64,000 bases of DNA from Hyphomicrobiales bacterium (lineage in GTDB: Bacteria > Pseudomonadota > Alphaproteobacteria > Rhizobiales > Methylopilaceae), in the NCBI GenBank assembly GCA_022842205.1, contig JALHQA010000002.1:363232-427231 (forward strand), given 5' to 3'. The position numbers and the translations under genes were made by a program. This document shows positions 30,528-37,521 of the stretch, in pieces. Position 1 is the stretch's first letter, and each line of letters begins with the position of its first letter. The notes below the pieces were generated by a model, which was not told the origin of the DNA, did no database searches, and worked only from the letters and a program-made list of their open reading frames with translations.

Positions 30528-30935
30528 CTAGGCATCGGGCTCGGTCAGGGCGCGGAAGCGGAGCGAGGCCAGGCGGTGACGGCCGTCGGATGCGCGGCGG
30601 GCGTCGGTCGCGAGCCAGCGCAGATTGGCGAGCCGGTGCCCGGTGAGTTCGAGATCTGAGCCGTCGAGCGATGTCGCGACACGCGCCGCGGCATTCAGCG
30701 CTTCCGCCAGCCCGCCCTCGCGCGACCAGATGTTGAGCGTGAAGCGATGCTCCTCGCCTTCGTCGATCGAGGAGCCGGCCTCGCGACTTTCGACGTCGGC
30801 GAGAACGATATAGGGAGCGCGGGTGCTGTCCGGTGTCTCGTCAAAAATTTTGGCGCCGCCCAGTATCCCGGACAGCGCCTCGTCATTGACAAGTTTCGAC
30901 CGCACCGCCGCCCGCAAAGCGAGCGCGGCGCTCAA
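30528..30935 (-). CDS. GTA gp8: DUF3168 tail terminator protein
   Basis: 135 residues, DUF3168: LRAAVRSKLVNDEALSGILG, DETPDSTRAPYIVLADVE, and ALNAAARVAT. Caps the tail tube end at the head-tail junction. Coupled to the preceding small gene by an ATGA overlap. Confidence 0.9.
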   Translation of the reverse strand: MSAALALRAAVRSKLVNDEALSGILGGAKIFDETPDSTRAPYIVLADVESREAGSSIDEGEEHRFTLNIWSREGGLAEALNAAARVATSLDGSDLELTGHRLANLRWLATDARRASDGRHRLASLRFRALTEPDA

Positions 30936-31114
30936 CGGCGAAAGCTCCTCGCCGGAACCGGTGCGGGGATAGCCTCTGCGCCCAGCACGAAATTCGTCGT
31001 CTCGGTGCGGATACGGCGCGGCGTGCTCAGCATCTCATCGACGCGAAGAGCGGCCTTCGAGGCCATGCGGCGCGTGAAGCTCTCATAGCCCGTGCGGAAA
31101 TCTGCAAACGTCAT
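30932..31114 (-). CDS. Small GTA gene, not recognised
   Basis: 60 residues, basic (several Arg/Lys), no signal or membrane helix: MTFADFRTGYESFTRRMASK at the start. It overlaps gp7 and gp8 by 4 bp each (ATGA), which argues it is translated. Its position between head closure and tail terminator suggests a connector part or tail component. Confidence 0.65.
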   Translation of the reverse strand: MTFADFRTGYESFTRRMASKAALRVDEMLSTPRRIRTETTNFVLGAEAIPAPVPARSFRR

Positions 31115-31437
31115 CCCGTCATCTCCTCGGTCAGGGCCACAAGGAAGCGTGCTTCCGCGTCAGCCGTATGAACAGAACGTATCTCGTAGGTCCGGGTTCC
31201 ATCCTGCAGCCGGTGGCGGACGGTCAGGCCCGGCCCGGCCCTCAGGGTGATCCGGTGGGTCACCGCCTGCCCGGCCTGGCCGGCGGCGAAGCGGAACCCC
31301 GCCCCCACCGGCTCGACCGCGGCCCACACCTCCCCGGCGCTTTCCCAGGTCCGTGCCACCCCGCCCGCCCCGTCGGGGGTATCGACCGGCGCTTCAATCG
31401 TCACACGCCGCCGCAACCGCCCGATCGGATCGCCCAT
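31111..31437 (-). CDS. GTA gp7: head closure (stopper) protein
   Basis: 108 residues of the phage head-tail joining family: IGRLRRRVTIEAPVDTPDG, TWESAGEVWAAVEPV and LQDGTRTYEIRSVH are standard features. Starts 1 bp after gp6 ends. Confidence 0.9.
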   Translation of the reverse strand: MGDPIGRLRRRVTIEAPVDTPDGAGGVARTWESAGEVWAAVEPVGAGFRFAAGQAGQAVTHRITLRAGPGLTVRHRLQDGTRTYEIRSVHTADAEARFLVALTEEMTG

Positions 31438-31438
31438 G

Positions 31439-31993
31439 TCAGACCCTCAGCACGCGTTCGGGCGCGATCAGCGCCGCGACCGCAAGCGGCAGCGCATCCG
31501 CGCCATGCGGCGAGACCGACGCGCGGTACTCGTACCAGTGCGCGACGAGCTGCCGGATCGCCTGCACGAAGCCCGGCGGCACATCCGCCGCGCCGCCATA
31601 TCCGGCCTCAAGATCGATCTCGATTCCGGCGAACGGCCGCAGCACCGCCGGGCGCTGAGCGATGTGCAGACGTCCGCCTGCATCGAGCAGCCAGGTGTCC
31701 GTCTCCAGCGCCGTCTCGCCGCCGTCCGGCCCGCGCAGCCGCGCCGCGGCGATCTCCGTCACCGGCGACAGCGGCAGATGCAGCACGCCGTCCGCCGGCC
31801 AGGTGTCGAGCACCAGCCGCCAGATCTGCGTCACGAGCCGGCGGCCCGTCACGGTCTCGACATGCTTCCGCGCCGCGCGGATCAGCTCCGCGATCAGCGT
31901 ATCGTCGTCGTTGTGTTCGACCCGGAGGAAGTGCCTGGCGCCGGCAAGCGGCAGCGGCTCTTCTTCCGGCCCCGTCAGCAGGATCAGCGGCAT
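31439..31993 (-). CDS. GTA gp6: head-tail adaptor
   Basis: 184 residues, gp6-like connector: HFLRVEHNDDDTLIAELI at the start, helix ARKHVETVTGRRLVTQIW, later FVQAIRQLVAHWYEYR. Binds the portal ring on the tail side. Between gp6 and gp5 lies 130 bp with a run of eight T on the minus strand (32011-32018) but no well-placed hairpin. Confidence 0.9.
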   Translation of the reverse strand: MPLILLTGPEEEPLPLAGARHFLRVEHNDDDTLIAELIRAARKHVETVTGRRLVTQIWRLVLDTWPADGVLHLPLSPVTEIAAARLRGPDGGETALETDTWLLDAGGRLHIAQRPAVLRPFAGIEIDLEAGYGGAADVPPGFVQAIRQLVAHWYEYRASVSPHGADALPLAVAALIAPERVLRV

Positions 31994-32123
31994 GGATCGT
32001 CCTCAAACAGAAAAAAAATCGCCGTCGCCGTCCGCAGGCATGTGTGCGGACACGCGCGTCCCTTTTCAGGCGGCGCGGAAGGCGCGTCCGGCCGTCATGG
32101 CCCGGCCGGGGCGAAGCCGAAGT

Positions 32124-33392
32124 TCAGCTGACGCCGAACTTCAGAAGCTTGATGGCGTCGAAATCCTGCACACCGCCGCCGACACGCTTTGTCGTGTAGA
32201 ACAGCACGTAGGGCTTCGCGGAATAGGGATCGCGCAACACGCGCACCCCGAGGCGATCGACGACGAGATAGCCGCGGCGGAAATCGCCGAACGCGATCGG
32301 AAACGCGTCCGCGCCGATGTCGGGCATGTCCTCGGCTTCCGTCACCGGGAAGCCGAGCAGCGTGGCATCGCCACCCGCCTCCGCCGGCGGCATCCAGATA
32401 TAGCGGCCGTCGGCGTCCTTCAGCTTGCGCAGGCTCGCCTGCGTGCGGCGGTTGAACACGAAGCGCGCATTCTGCCGGTAGCCCGCCTTCAGTGCGTACA
32501 CCAGCTCGATAAGCTCATCCGCCGGTGCTTCTTCGGCGAAATCGCCGGAGATTCCGGTCGCCACATAGCCGATGCTGCCCCAGGCCCAGGAATCCTCGGC
32601 CACTTTCGTGCCGTGCAGAAAACCGGTCGGCTTCTTGTCGCCGTCGCCGCTCACGAAGGCCGCGCTTTCCTGCGCGGCGAATGCCGTTTCCACTTCCTGC
32701 GCGATCCACTGGTCGAGATCGACCGCGCTGTCGTCGAGCAGCGTCTGCGTCGCCGCCGGCATGGCGTAGAGCTCCATCGCCGGGAATTCGAGTTCGGCGA
32801 GCGTCGGCGTGTTGGTCTGCGTGCGGGCATCGGTCTCGCCGACCCAGCCGGATGCAAAGCCCGTGGTCGCGAACGGCTTCTTGTAGGTCGCCGCCGAGAT
32901 CGTGCGGATGCCCGAGATCGCGCGGATCGGCGATGCCGCGATCAGCCGCTTGCCGATCTCGCGCTCGGTTTCCTCCGGCACGAGATAGCCGCCGTCGGCG
33001 CCCGTCCCCGCCACCATGGCCTTGGCATCGAGACGCACCAGCGCCGAGGCATCGCCGCGCCGTACATAGGTCTCGAACGCCGCCTTGCGCTCGCGCGCAC
33101 CGAACGACGAGCGCTCGATGTCGCCGCCGAGCGCCGGGCGTTTGGCCTTCAGCACGATCTGGTCGAGCACATCCTTCTGCCGGTCGAGCGTGGCGTCGAT
33201 ACGCGCCAGCTTTTCCTCGGTCAGAGGGTCGGCCGATATGCGGTTCTCGATCTCGCTGAGGCGTTCGTCGTTTGCCTCGCGGTAGTTCTCGAAGGCGCGC
33301 ATGAAGGCGTCATAGGCCTCCACGACATCGCCGCTGGTCGGCACGAAATCAGCGGCCTTGTTTTCCGGCGCGCGGGCCAGTCCTTCTGTCAT
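32124..33392 (-). CDS. GTA gp5: HK97-fold major capsid protein
   Basis: 422 residues. N-terminal coiled-coil scaffold (about 30-105, YREANDERLSEIENRI), then the HK97 fold starting near GAKTMVAGTGADGGYLVPEE-like sequence and including PAATQTLLDDSAVDLDQWI. The N-terminus is removed by gp4 in related systems. Ribosome site GAGGTGA. Preceded by a terminator and repeat doublet. Confidence 0.93.
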   Translation of the reverse strand: MTEGLARAPENKAADFVPTSGDVVEAYDAFMRAFENYREANDERLSEIENRISADPLTEEKLARIDATLDRQKDVLDQIVLKAKRPALGGDIERSSFGARERKAAFETYVRRGDASALVRLDAKAMVAGTGADGGYLVPEETEREIGKRLIAASPIRAISGIRTISAATYKKPFATTGFASGWVGETDARTQTNTPTLAELEFPAMELYAMPAATQTLLDDSAVDLDQWIAQEVETAFAAQESAAFVSGDGDKKPTGFLHGTKVAEDSWAWGSIGYVATGISGDFAEEAPADELIELVYALKAGYRQNARFVFNRRTQASLRKLKDADGRYIWMPPAEAGGDATLLGFPVTEAEDMPDIGADAFPIAFGDFRRGYLVVDRLGVRVLRDPYSAKPYVLFYTTKRVGGGVQDFDAIKLLKFGVS

Positions 33393-33412
33393 CTGTCACC
33401 TCGTCTGGACAT

Positions 33413-33434
33413 AAAAAAAGCCGCGCGAGGCGGC
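33413..33434 (-). terminator. Intrinsic terminator between gp4 and gp5
   Basis: Minus strand: stem GCCGC / GCGGC with a 5-nt loop (33420-33434) followed immediately by seven T (33413-33419). Located 20 bp before the capsid start codon, in the direction of GTA transcription. Confidence 0.65.
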
Positions 33435-33437
33435 GGG

Positions 33438-33568
33438 CCCCTCTCCCGTTTACGGGAGAGGACGACTCGCGGGCGGAAGCCCGCGAGCGAGGTGAGGGAA
33501 AAGCCAGGCACTCCCCCTCACCCGGAGCGCTTCGCGCTCTCGGCCTCTCCCGCAAGCGGGAGAGGCGA
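33438..33568. repeat. REPIN-like inverted doublet, family B, short spacer
   Basis: Two inverted copies of a roughly 58-nt unit, left 33438-33498 and right 33513-33568, with 14 nt between. Each unit is hairpin 1 (CTCTCCCG / CGGGAGAG), hairpin 2 (GC-rich, GAAG-type loop) and a tail GGTGAGGGG; the tails face each other. The units match those flanking the DUF559 gene at 36916-37419, including compensatory changes in the hairpin 1 closing pair. Confidence 0.8.
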
Positions 33569-33572
33569 TACA

Positions 33573-34157
33573 TCAGCGTCTAAACACGGCCTCCGCCGCC
33601 GCCCTCGCCCCGTGGCGCGTCACCGGCTTCCCAAACGGCGCGCGTTCGGTGCGGAAGAAGCTCGGCGTGTCTTTCAGCGTGCTGACGCGCGCCTGCGGCA
33701 GCATGGGGAACGTCACGATGGAAATCTCCCAGAGATCGATCCGCTCCAACCTTCTCACGCCGGTCCGCGCATCGCGCCGCGCATTGATGGCCTTGAAGCC
33801 GATGGAAAGTCCGTCGATGCCGCCGTCCTGGCTCAGCGCCCACACCTCGCGCGCCTTCTCGACCTTGAGGCACAGCCGCCCGCGGACGCGCAGGCCCATC
33901 GAGTCCTCGCGGATTTCCTCCCACACGCCGATCGGCTGCGCCGGATCGTGCTGCCACAGCATCCTGACGCGCGCCGCGCCGGTCTTCTTCAGGCTGTCGG
34001 CGAACGCGCCCTTGACGATGAGATCGCCGCCGAGATCGGTCTCGCCGAACAGGCTGGCATAGCCCGTAATGACGCCGCTGAAACCGCTGCCGCGAATGAC
34101 GTTCGGCGCACGGGAGAGCTTCTTGGTTTCGGCTACGGGGCTGAATGGTGTGGGCAT
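33573..34157 (-). CDS. GTA gp4: HK97-family prohead protease
   Basis: 194 residues from the ATG at 34157; upstream in-frame sequence is repeat DNA. Features: FSGVITGYASLFGETDLGGD, VKGAFADSL, LWQHDPAQPIGVWEE (catalytic His) and SIGFKAI. Self-cleaving serine protease that processes the capsid N-terminus. Confidence 0.92.
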   Translation of the reverse strand: MPTPFSPVAETKKLSRAPNVIRGSGFSGVITGYASLFGETDLGGDLIVKGAFADSLKKTGAARVRMLWQHDPAQPIGVWEEIREDSMGLRVRGRLCLKVEKAREVWALSQDGGIDGLSIGFKAINARRDARTGVRRLERIDLWEISIVTFPMLPQARVSTLKDTPSFFRTERAPFGKPVTRHGARAAAEAVFRR

Positions 34158-34168
34158 GGAGGCTCCGT

Positions 34169-34224
34169 CCCCTCTCCCTTGTGGGAGAGGGCGACTCGCG
34201 CACAAGCGCGAGCGGGGTGAGGGG
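34169..34224. repeat. REP-like repeat, family B, single unit
   Basis: Hairpin 1 CCTCTCCC / GGGAGAGG, hairpin 2 CTCGCG / CGCGAG and tail GGTGAGGGG, the same build as the family B units elsewhere, with a shorter second hairpin. It lies just before gp4. Confidence 0.7.
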
Positions 34225-34239
34225 TAAAGCTGTGTTGAA

Positions 34240-34346
34240 CCTCATCCTGAGGAGCCCGCGCAGCGGGCGTCTCGAAGGATGTGGGGCGGGTTCAGTCCTT
34301 GCGGCCCATCCTTCGAGATGGGCCTGCGGCCCTCCTCAGGATGAGG
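34240..34346. repeat. REPIN-like inverted doublet, family A
   Basis: Left unit 34240-34281 (CCTCATCCTGAGGAG ... TCGAAGGATG) and right inverted unit 34307-34346 (CATCCTTCGAG ... CTCCTCAGGATGAGG), 25 nt apart. It makes a large cruciform-capable palindrome in the GTA operon and overlaps the end of the 46-residue ORF. Confidence 0.8.
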
Positions 34347-34432
34347 CTTTGGCGTGTTGCCGGCTTGCACACGAGGCCCGCCAGCACTTCCAGAAACGTA
34401 CGGATCACCTGCTCGGCCTCGTGCTGCGGCAT
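34292..34432 (-). CDS. Small ORF, possibly truncated by a repeat
   Basis: 46 residues starting MPQHEAEQVIRTFLEVLAG, one base after the stop of the membrane protein gene. Its last 18 or so residues are encoded by the family A repeat doublet, so the original C-terminus may have been replaced. Not recognised. Confidence 0.4.
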   Translation of the reverse strand: MPQHEAEQVIRTFLEVLAGLVCKPATRQSLILRRAAGPSRRMGRKD

Positions 34433-34433
34433 G

Positions 34434-34619
34434 TCACTTCCCCTTGAAGCGGCTGTTGAATCGCGCGAGTTCACGCACGAAGGCATCGAAGCGCCGGTTG
34501 GCGGAGATCAGTTCGCGGAATGTCATCACGAACGCGCCCCACCCGGCCATCGCCAGCGCGAACAAAGCGAGATGGGCGAGATCGCCGCGTTCGGCGAGCT
34601 GGTTCAGGATATCGGGCAT
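34434..34619 (-). CDS. Small membrane protein in GTA cluster
   Basis: 61 residues with one transmembrane helix (LALFALAMAGWGAFVMTF) and a basic C-terminus. No clear ribosome site. Placed between portal and protease genes. Function unknown. Confidence 0.6.
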   Translation of the reverse strand: MPDILNQLAERGDLAHLALFALAMAGWGAFVMTFRELISANRRFDAFVRELARFNSRFKGK

Positions 34620-34621
34620 AT

Positions 34622-34651
34622 CAAAAACAAAAACCCCGCTTTCGCGGGGTT
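34622..34651 (-). terminator. Intrinsic terminator after the HicAB module
   Basis: Minus strand: 8-bp stem AACCCCGC / GCGGGGTT (34632-34651) with a 4-nt loop, followed by TTTTTGTTTTTG (34622-34633). It directly follows the 85-residue gene and would also stop GTA transcripts arriving from the portal gene. Confidence 0.75.
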
Positions 34652-34658
34652 CTACAAG

Positions 34659-34916
34659 TCACTGCTTTGCTACGAGCGTAGAAGCGTCAATTGTAAGCGG
34701 CGCGTTTGGTGCTGCGTTGTCCGCGCGAGTCAGTGTGAGTCGGGCAATACTGGCCATGAGACCAGGATAGGATTGTTCTTGGGTTGGTCCGAATGTCCCA
34801 ATATTGATCGCGAACTCCATACCGAATGCCCACTTACCTTCGGTAATTCCCTGCTTTCGGATGAGGAGTTCGGCAACCTCTCGCAGATCAAAAGCGAATT
34901 GAGTGGGTGTCGCCAT
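34659..34916 (-). CDS. Conserved hypothetical protein downstream of hicAB
   Basis: 85 residues: LREVAELLIRKQGITEGKW, then a beta-rich segment and C-terminus NAPLTIDASTLVAKQ. The pattern resembles a small hypothetical family I have seen in varied bacteria but cannot name. It overlaps the last third of the hicB frame by 187 bp and ends at a terminator. Confidence 0.6.
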   Translation of the reverse strand: MATPTQFAFDLREVAELLIRKQGITEGKWAFGMEFAINIGTFGPTQEQSYPGLMASIARLTLTRADNAAPNAPLTIDASTLVAKQ

Positions 34917-35380
34917 GTGTCAAACTCCGCCAATAAATTTGCGCTGCTCAGCGCATGAAAACCATAGAAAGAATCTGCGATGGCCTGACGTGTATGCGCG
35001 AGAGCAATTGAAGGCAGTTCCAGCTCTTCGCGCGCACTATTCTTCGCGAGCAGATAAACGATGAACTGGTTGAGACTGACGCCCTGAGTTTCGGCCTGAT
35101 GCGTTAGACTAGCGTGCAGTTCCTTTGGCATGCGCAGCGCGAATTTACCGCTGAACGATTGCGGTTCGGGTGCCGAAGAAGGTGATGGAATTTCGTTACC
35201 CGCTGCGGTCGCCGCTTTCAGCCACGCTTCAATGGCATGTCGAAGTTCGGCAAGCGCACCATCCGCCGACTTCGAGAACGCAGAGCAACCCGGAAGATCT
35301 GGAGCGAGCGCGATATAACCTTCGTCATCGTCGCTCCAAAATACTTGCGCCGCGTAGTGATCAGCGGATGTCGTGTTCAT
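34730..35380 (-). CDS. hicB: HicB-type antitoxin, with long C-terminal tail
   Basis: 216 residues from MNTTSADHYAAQVFWSDD. HicB fold (GYIALAPDLPGCSAFSKSAD, degraded RNase-H-like) followed by a ribbon-helix-helix segment (FALRMPKELHASLTHQAETQ). Neutralises and autorepresses with HicA. It is longer than the usual 110-150 residues: about 62 C-terminal residues overlap the 85-residue gene in another frame and look unlike HicB, suggesting a lost stop or a shift. Lower GC than the flanking GTA genes. Confidence 0.75.
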   Translation of the reverse strand: MNTTSADHYAAQVFWSDDDEGYIALAPDLPGCSAFSKSADGALAELRHAIEAWLKAATAAGNEIPSPSSAPEPQSFSGKFALRMPKELHASLTHQAETQGVSLNQFIVYLLAKNSAREELELPSIALAHTRQAIADSFYGFHALSSANLLAEFDTWRHPLNSLLICERLPNSSSESRELPKVSGHSVWSSRSILGHSDQPKNNPILVSWPVLPDSH

Positions 35381-35642
35381 AGCGATCAATCATCACGATG
35401 AGTTGCTTTGCTTGATATGTCGGGATTTTTCCATCGCCACGGTCCTGAAAATTGAGAAGTACGGGCTCTCCCGGACGCGCGTGCGCCTTGTGAGACGTTC
35501 CGGACTTTCCCTTCGCCATAAATCCTAGCCATTCAGCAATTTTACAGGCGTCTGCGATACGAACATTTTTAGGGTTCGCCCGCACTTCAGCTATGAGTTT
35601 TGCGCGCTGGCGACCCACGGGTGATACCACCGGCGATATCAT
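35361..35642 (-). CDS. hicA: HicA-like mRNA interferase toxin
   Basis: 93 residues from the ATG at 35642; a TTG start at 35675 is also open. Contains the catalytic His region GKSGTSHKAHARPGEPV and the C-terminal helix TYQAKQLIVMIDRY. HicA-type toxins cut mRNA in a translation-independent way. Stop overlaps hicB start. Local GC is about 45-50%, against about 65-75% in neighbouring GTA genes, indicating insertion. Confidence 0.7.
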   Translation of the reverse strand: MISPVVSPVGRQRAKLIAEVRANPKNVRIADACKIAEWLGFMAKGKSGTSHKAHARPGEPVLLNFQDRGDGKIPTYQAKQLIVMIDRYEHDIR

Positions 35643-35739
35643 CCGCCGATGAATATGGGCGGGAATGGTTAACAAGGAAAGTGCGGGGAGGCCACACCTT
35701 TATGTTACCTGCGTAAACCGCTGCCCGCTGCGCCGCAAG

Positions 35740-36906
35740 TCAGGCCGGTGAACCATACCCGACGGCAGATCTTTTTTCTTGATCTGTCAGGAAGTTAGCC
35801 CCCTCGACCCGCCGCCACAGCGCCTCGCGTTCGGATGACAGCGCCTCGATGCGGTCGAGGTCCGGCTCCAGACGCAGCGTCTCCGTGCCGAAGGCCGGCG
35901 CCAGCCAGTGCGCGACATCGCCGAGCACGCGGGCAAGCAGCGGCAACACGGTCTGCCGCCACAGCGCGCGGTTGGCTTCCTGATAATTCGAATAGGTGCT
36001 GTCGCCAGGGATGCCGAGCAGCATCGGCGGCACGCCGAAGGCCAGCGCGATCTCGCGCGCCGCGCCGTGCTTGGCCTGGATGAAATCCATGTCCTTCGGC
36101 GAAAGCGCCATCGTCTTCCAGTCGAGCCCGCCGTCGAGCAGCAGCGGACGCCCGGCGTTGCGCGGCCCGGAAAACTGGCTCTCCAGCTCGTCCTTCAGCC
36201 GCTCGAATTGTTCGTCCGAAAGGTTCGCGCCGTCCGGTCCCGAATAGACGAGAGCGCCGGAAGGCCGCGCCGCGTTGTCGAGAAGCGCCTTGTTCCAGCT
36301 GGATGCGGCGTTGTGCACGTCGAGCGCCTGCGCCGCCGCTTCCAGCGGCGACAGACCATAGTGATCGTCGAGCGGATGGAAGAACAGGACATGCAGGATG
36401 GGCGATACTGTATTGACATCCTGCCGGAAGCGCACGGTCTCCGCGCCGACCGAATAGTCATAGGCCTCCGGCCAGCCGTCGCTGCCGGGCACGACTTTCA
36501 TGCGGTCCGGCCGCAGGGCGTGCAGTTCGCGCGGCATGCCGTCGACAAGCGCGGCCTCGGCATAGGCGTTGCCGGCGACGAGCAGATGGCCGATCAGCGT
36601 TTCGAGAAAAGCCGCGCCGCTCTGGCGCGGATTGGGCCGGGCGAGAAGCTTCAGAAGCGGATGCTCGTCCAGCTCCTGCCCATCCTTGTATATGAGCAGC
36701 GGCACCGAGCCCGCCGCTTCCGCGATCAGCCGCACGCAGCGGAACACGACGGCGTTCTTCAGAAAACCCTCGCGGGCCAACGCCGCATAATCGCGCGGCG
36801 TCCACACCGGCCGCCCGGCCTGGTGCAGCGCGATCACCGCGCCCGCGCGCGATGCCTTTTCCTCCGGCGCCGCGCGGCGGAGGATGTTTTGCAGTCCTTG
36901 GAACAT
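35740..36906 (-). CDS. GTA gp3: HK97-family portal protein
   Basis: 388 residues from the ATG at 36906 (ribosome-site-like purines come from the repeat arm just upstream); the longer ORF is repeat DNA. Features: AVVFRCVRLIAEAAGSVPLL, RPNPRQSGAAFLETL, GNAYAEAAL and GVPPMLLGIPGDSTYSNYQE, all hallmarks of portal proteins. Forms the dodecameric DNA channel. Confidence 0.93.
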   Translation of the reverse strand: MFQGLQNILRRAAPEEKASRAGAVIALHQAGRPVWTPRDYAALAREGFLKNAVVFRCVRLIAEAAGSVPLLIYKDGQELDEHPLLKLLARPNPRQSGAAFLETLIGHLLVAGNAYAEAALVDGMPRELHALRPDRMKVVPGSDGWPEAYDYSVGAETVRFRQDVNTVSPILHVLFFHPLDDHYGLSPLEAAAQALDVHNAASSWNKALLDNAARPSGALVYSGPDGANLSDEQFERLKDELESQFSGPRNAGRPLLLDGGLDWKTMALSPKDMDFIQAKHGAAREIALAFGVPPMLLGIPGDSTYSNYQEANRALWRQTVLPLLARVLGDVAHWLAPAFGTETLRLEPDLDRIEALSSEREALWRRVEGANFLTDQEKRSAVGYGSPA

Positions 36907-36915
36907 GCTCTGTCT

Positions 36916-37419
36916 CCCCTCTCCCGCTTGCGGGAGAGGACGACTCGCGGGCCGAAGCCCGCGAGCGAGGTGAGGGGAAAGCCGCTTGTGTGGTTTCGGA
37001 CATGCAGCGATGCTTACGAGATGCGGGAAAACACAAAGCGTGATCTTGCAGGGCGATTGCGGGCGGAACTCACGCCGCACGAACGCCGTCTTTGGTATCT
37101 TTTAAGAGACCGGCGATTTGCTGGAGAAAAGTTCCGTCGGCAGGTACCGATCGGACCGTACATTGCTGACTTCGCCTCCGTATCTCGCAAATTGATCATC
37201 GAACTTGACGGCGGGCAGCACTCGGAGAATCTGAGAGATGCACGGCGCGATGAGTACCTTCGAGAGCAAGGTTGGGTCGTTCTCCGCTTTTGGAACAATG
37301 AACTTACCGAAATCGGGACGGTGTATTGCTTCGTATCGCCGAGCATCTGCCCCCGAAATAAGCCCCCTCGCCCGGATCGCTTCGCGCTCCCGGCCTCTCC
37401 CGTAAACGGGAGAGGCGAA
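36916..37419. mobile_element. Family B repeat doublet carrying a DUF559 nuclease gene
   Basis: Left unit 36916-36977 and inverted right unit 37363-37419, matching the short-spacer doublet at 33438-33568 (3 differences in about 61 nt on the left, about 5 in 56 on the right), but here separated by 385 bp (36978-37362) that hold a DUF559 endonuclease ORF. GC of the insert is near 50%, well below the GTA genes. No transposase or target duplication is obvious. A REPIN-like element with its own nuclease is the simplest description. Confidence 0.65.
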
Positions 37420-37521
37420 TCAAATCCCCCGCACCCTCGGCACCCCGCTCCGCCCGAGCGCCAGTTCCGTCACCGCCCACACCAGCGCGTCGAGGCGGTC
37501 CGGCGAATGTCCGGACGATAG
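37021..37521 (+). CDS. DUF559 (Vsr-like) endonuclease-domain protein
   Basis: 166 residues from the ATG at 37021; the frame is open far upstream but only as portal antisense. Residues 1-110 are a complete DUF559 domain: RLRAELTPHERRLWYLLRD, FRRQVPIGPYIADFAS, ELDGGQHSENLRDARRDEYL and VLRFWNNEL, a PD-(D/E)XK-type nuclease core. The C-terminal tail (LPASPVNGRGE onward) is encoded by the repeat unit and then antisense to terL, so it is likely non-functional. Opposite strand to the GTA operon. Confidence 0.8.
   Translation: MRENTKRDLAGRLRAELTPHERRLWYLLRDRRFAGEKFRRQVPIGPYIADFASVSRKLIIELDGGQHSENLRDARRDEYLREQGWVVLRFWNNELTEIGTVYCFVSPSICPRNKPPRPDRFALPASPVNGRGESNPPHPRHPAPPERQFRHRPHQRVEAVRRMSGR

Noticed and set aside
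32004..32060. Terminator between gp5 and gp6
   Set aside because: There is a run of eight T on the minus strand, but the nearest hairpin (GTCCGC / GCGGAC) ends about 11 nt before it, too far for a standard terminator.
31662..34220. 852-residue plus-strand ORF across GTA gp4-gp6
   Set aside because: Antisense to four GTA genes and passes through REP repeats; composition is not protein-like.
33438..37419. CRISPR array from the spaced repeats
   Set aside because: Repeats are inverted hairpin units at irregular distances without uniform spacers or cas genes.
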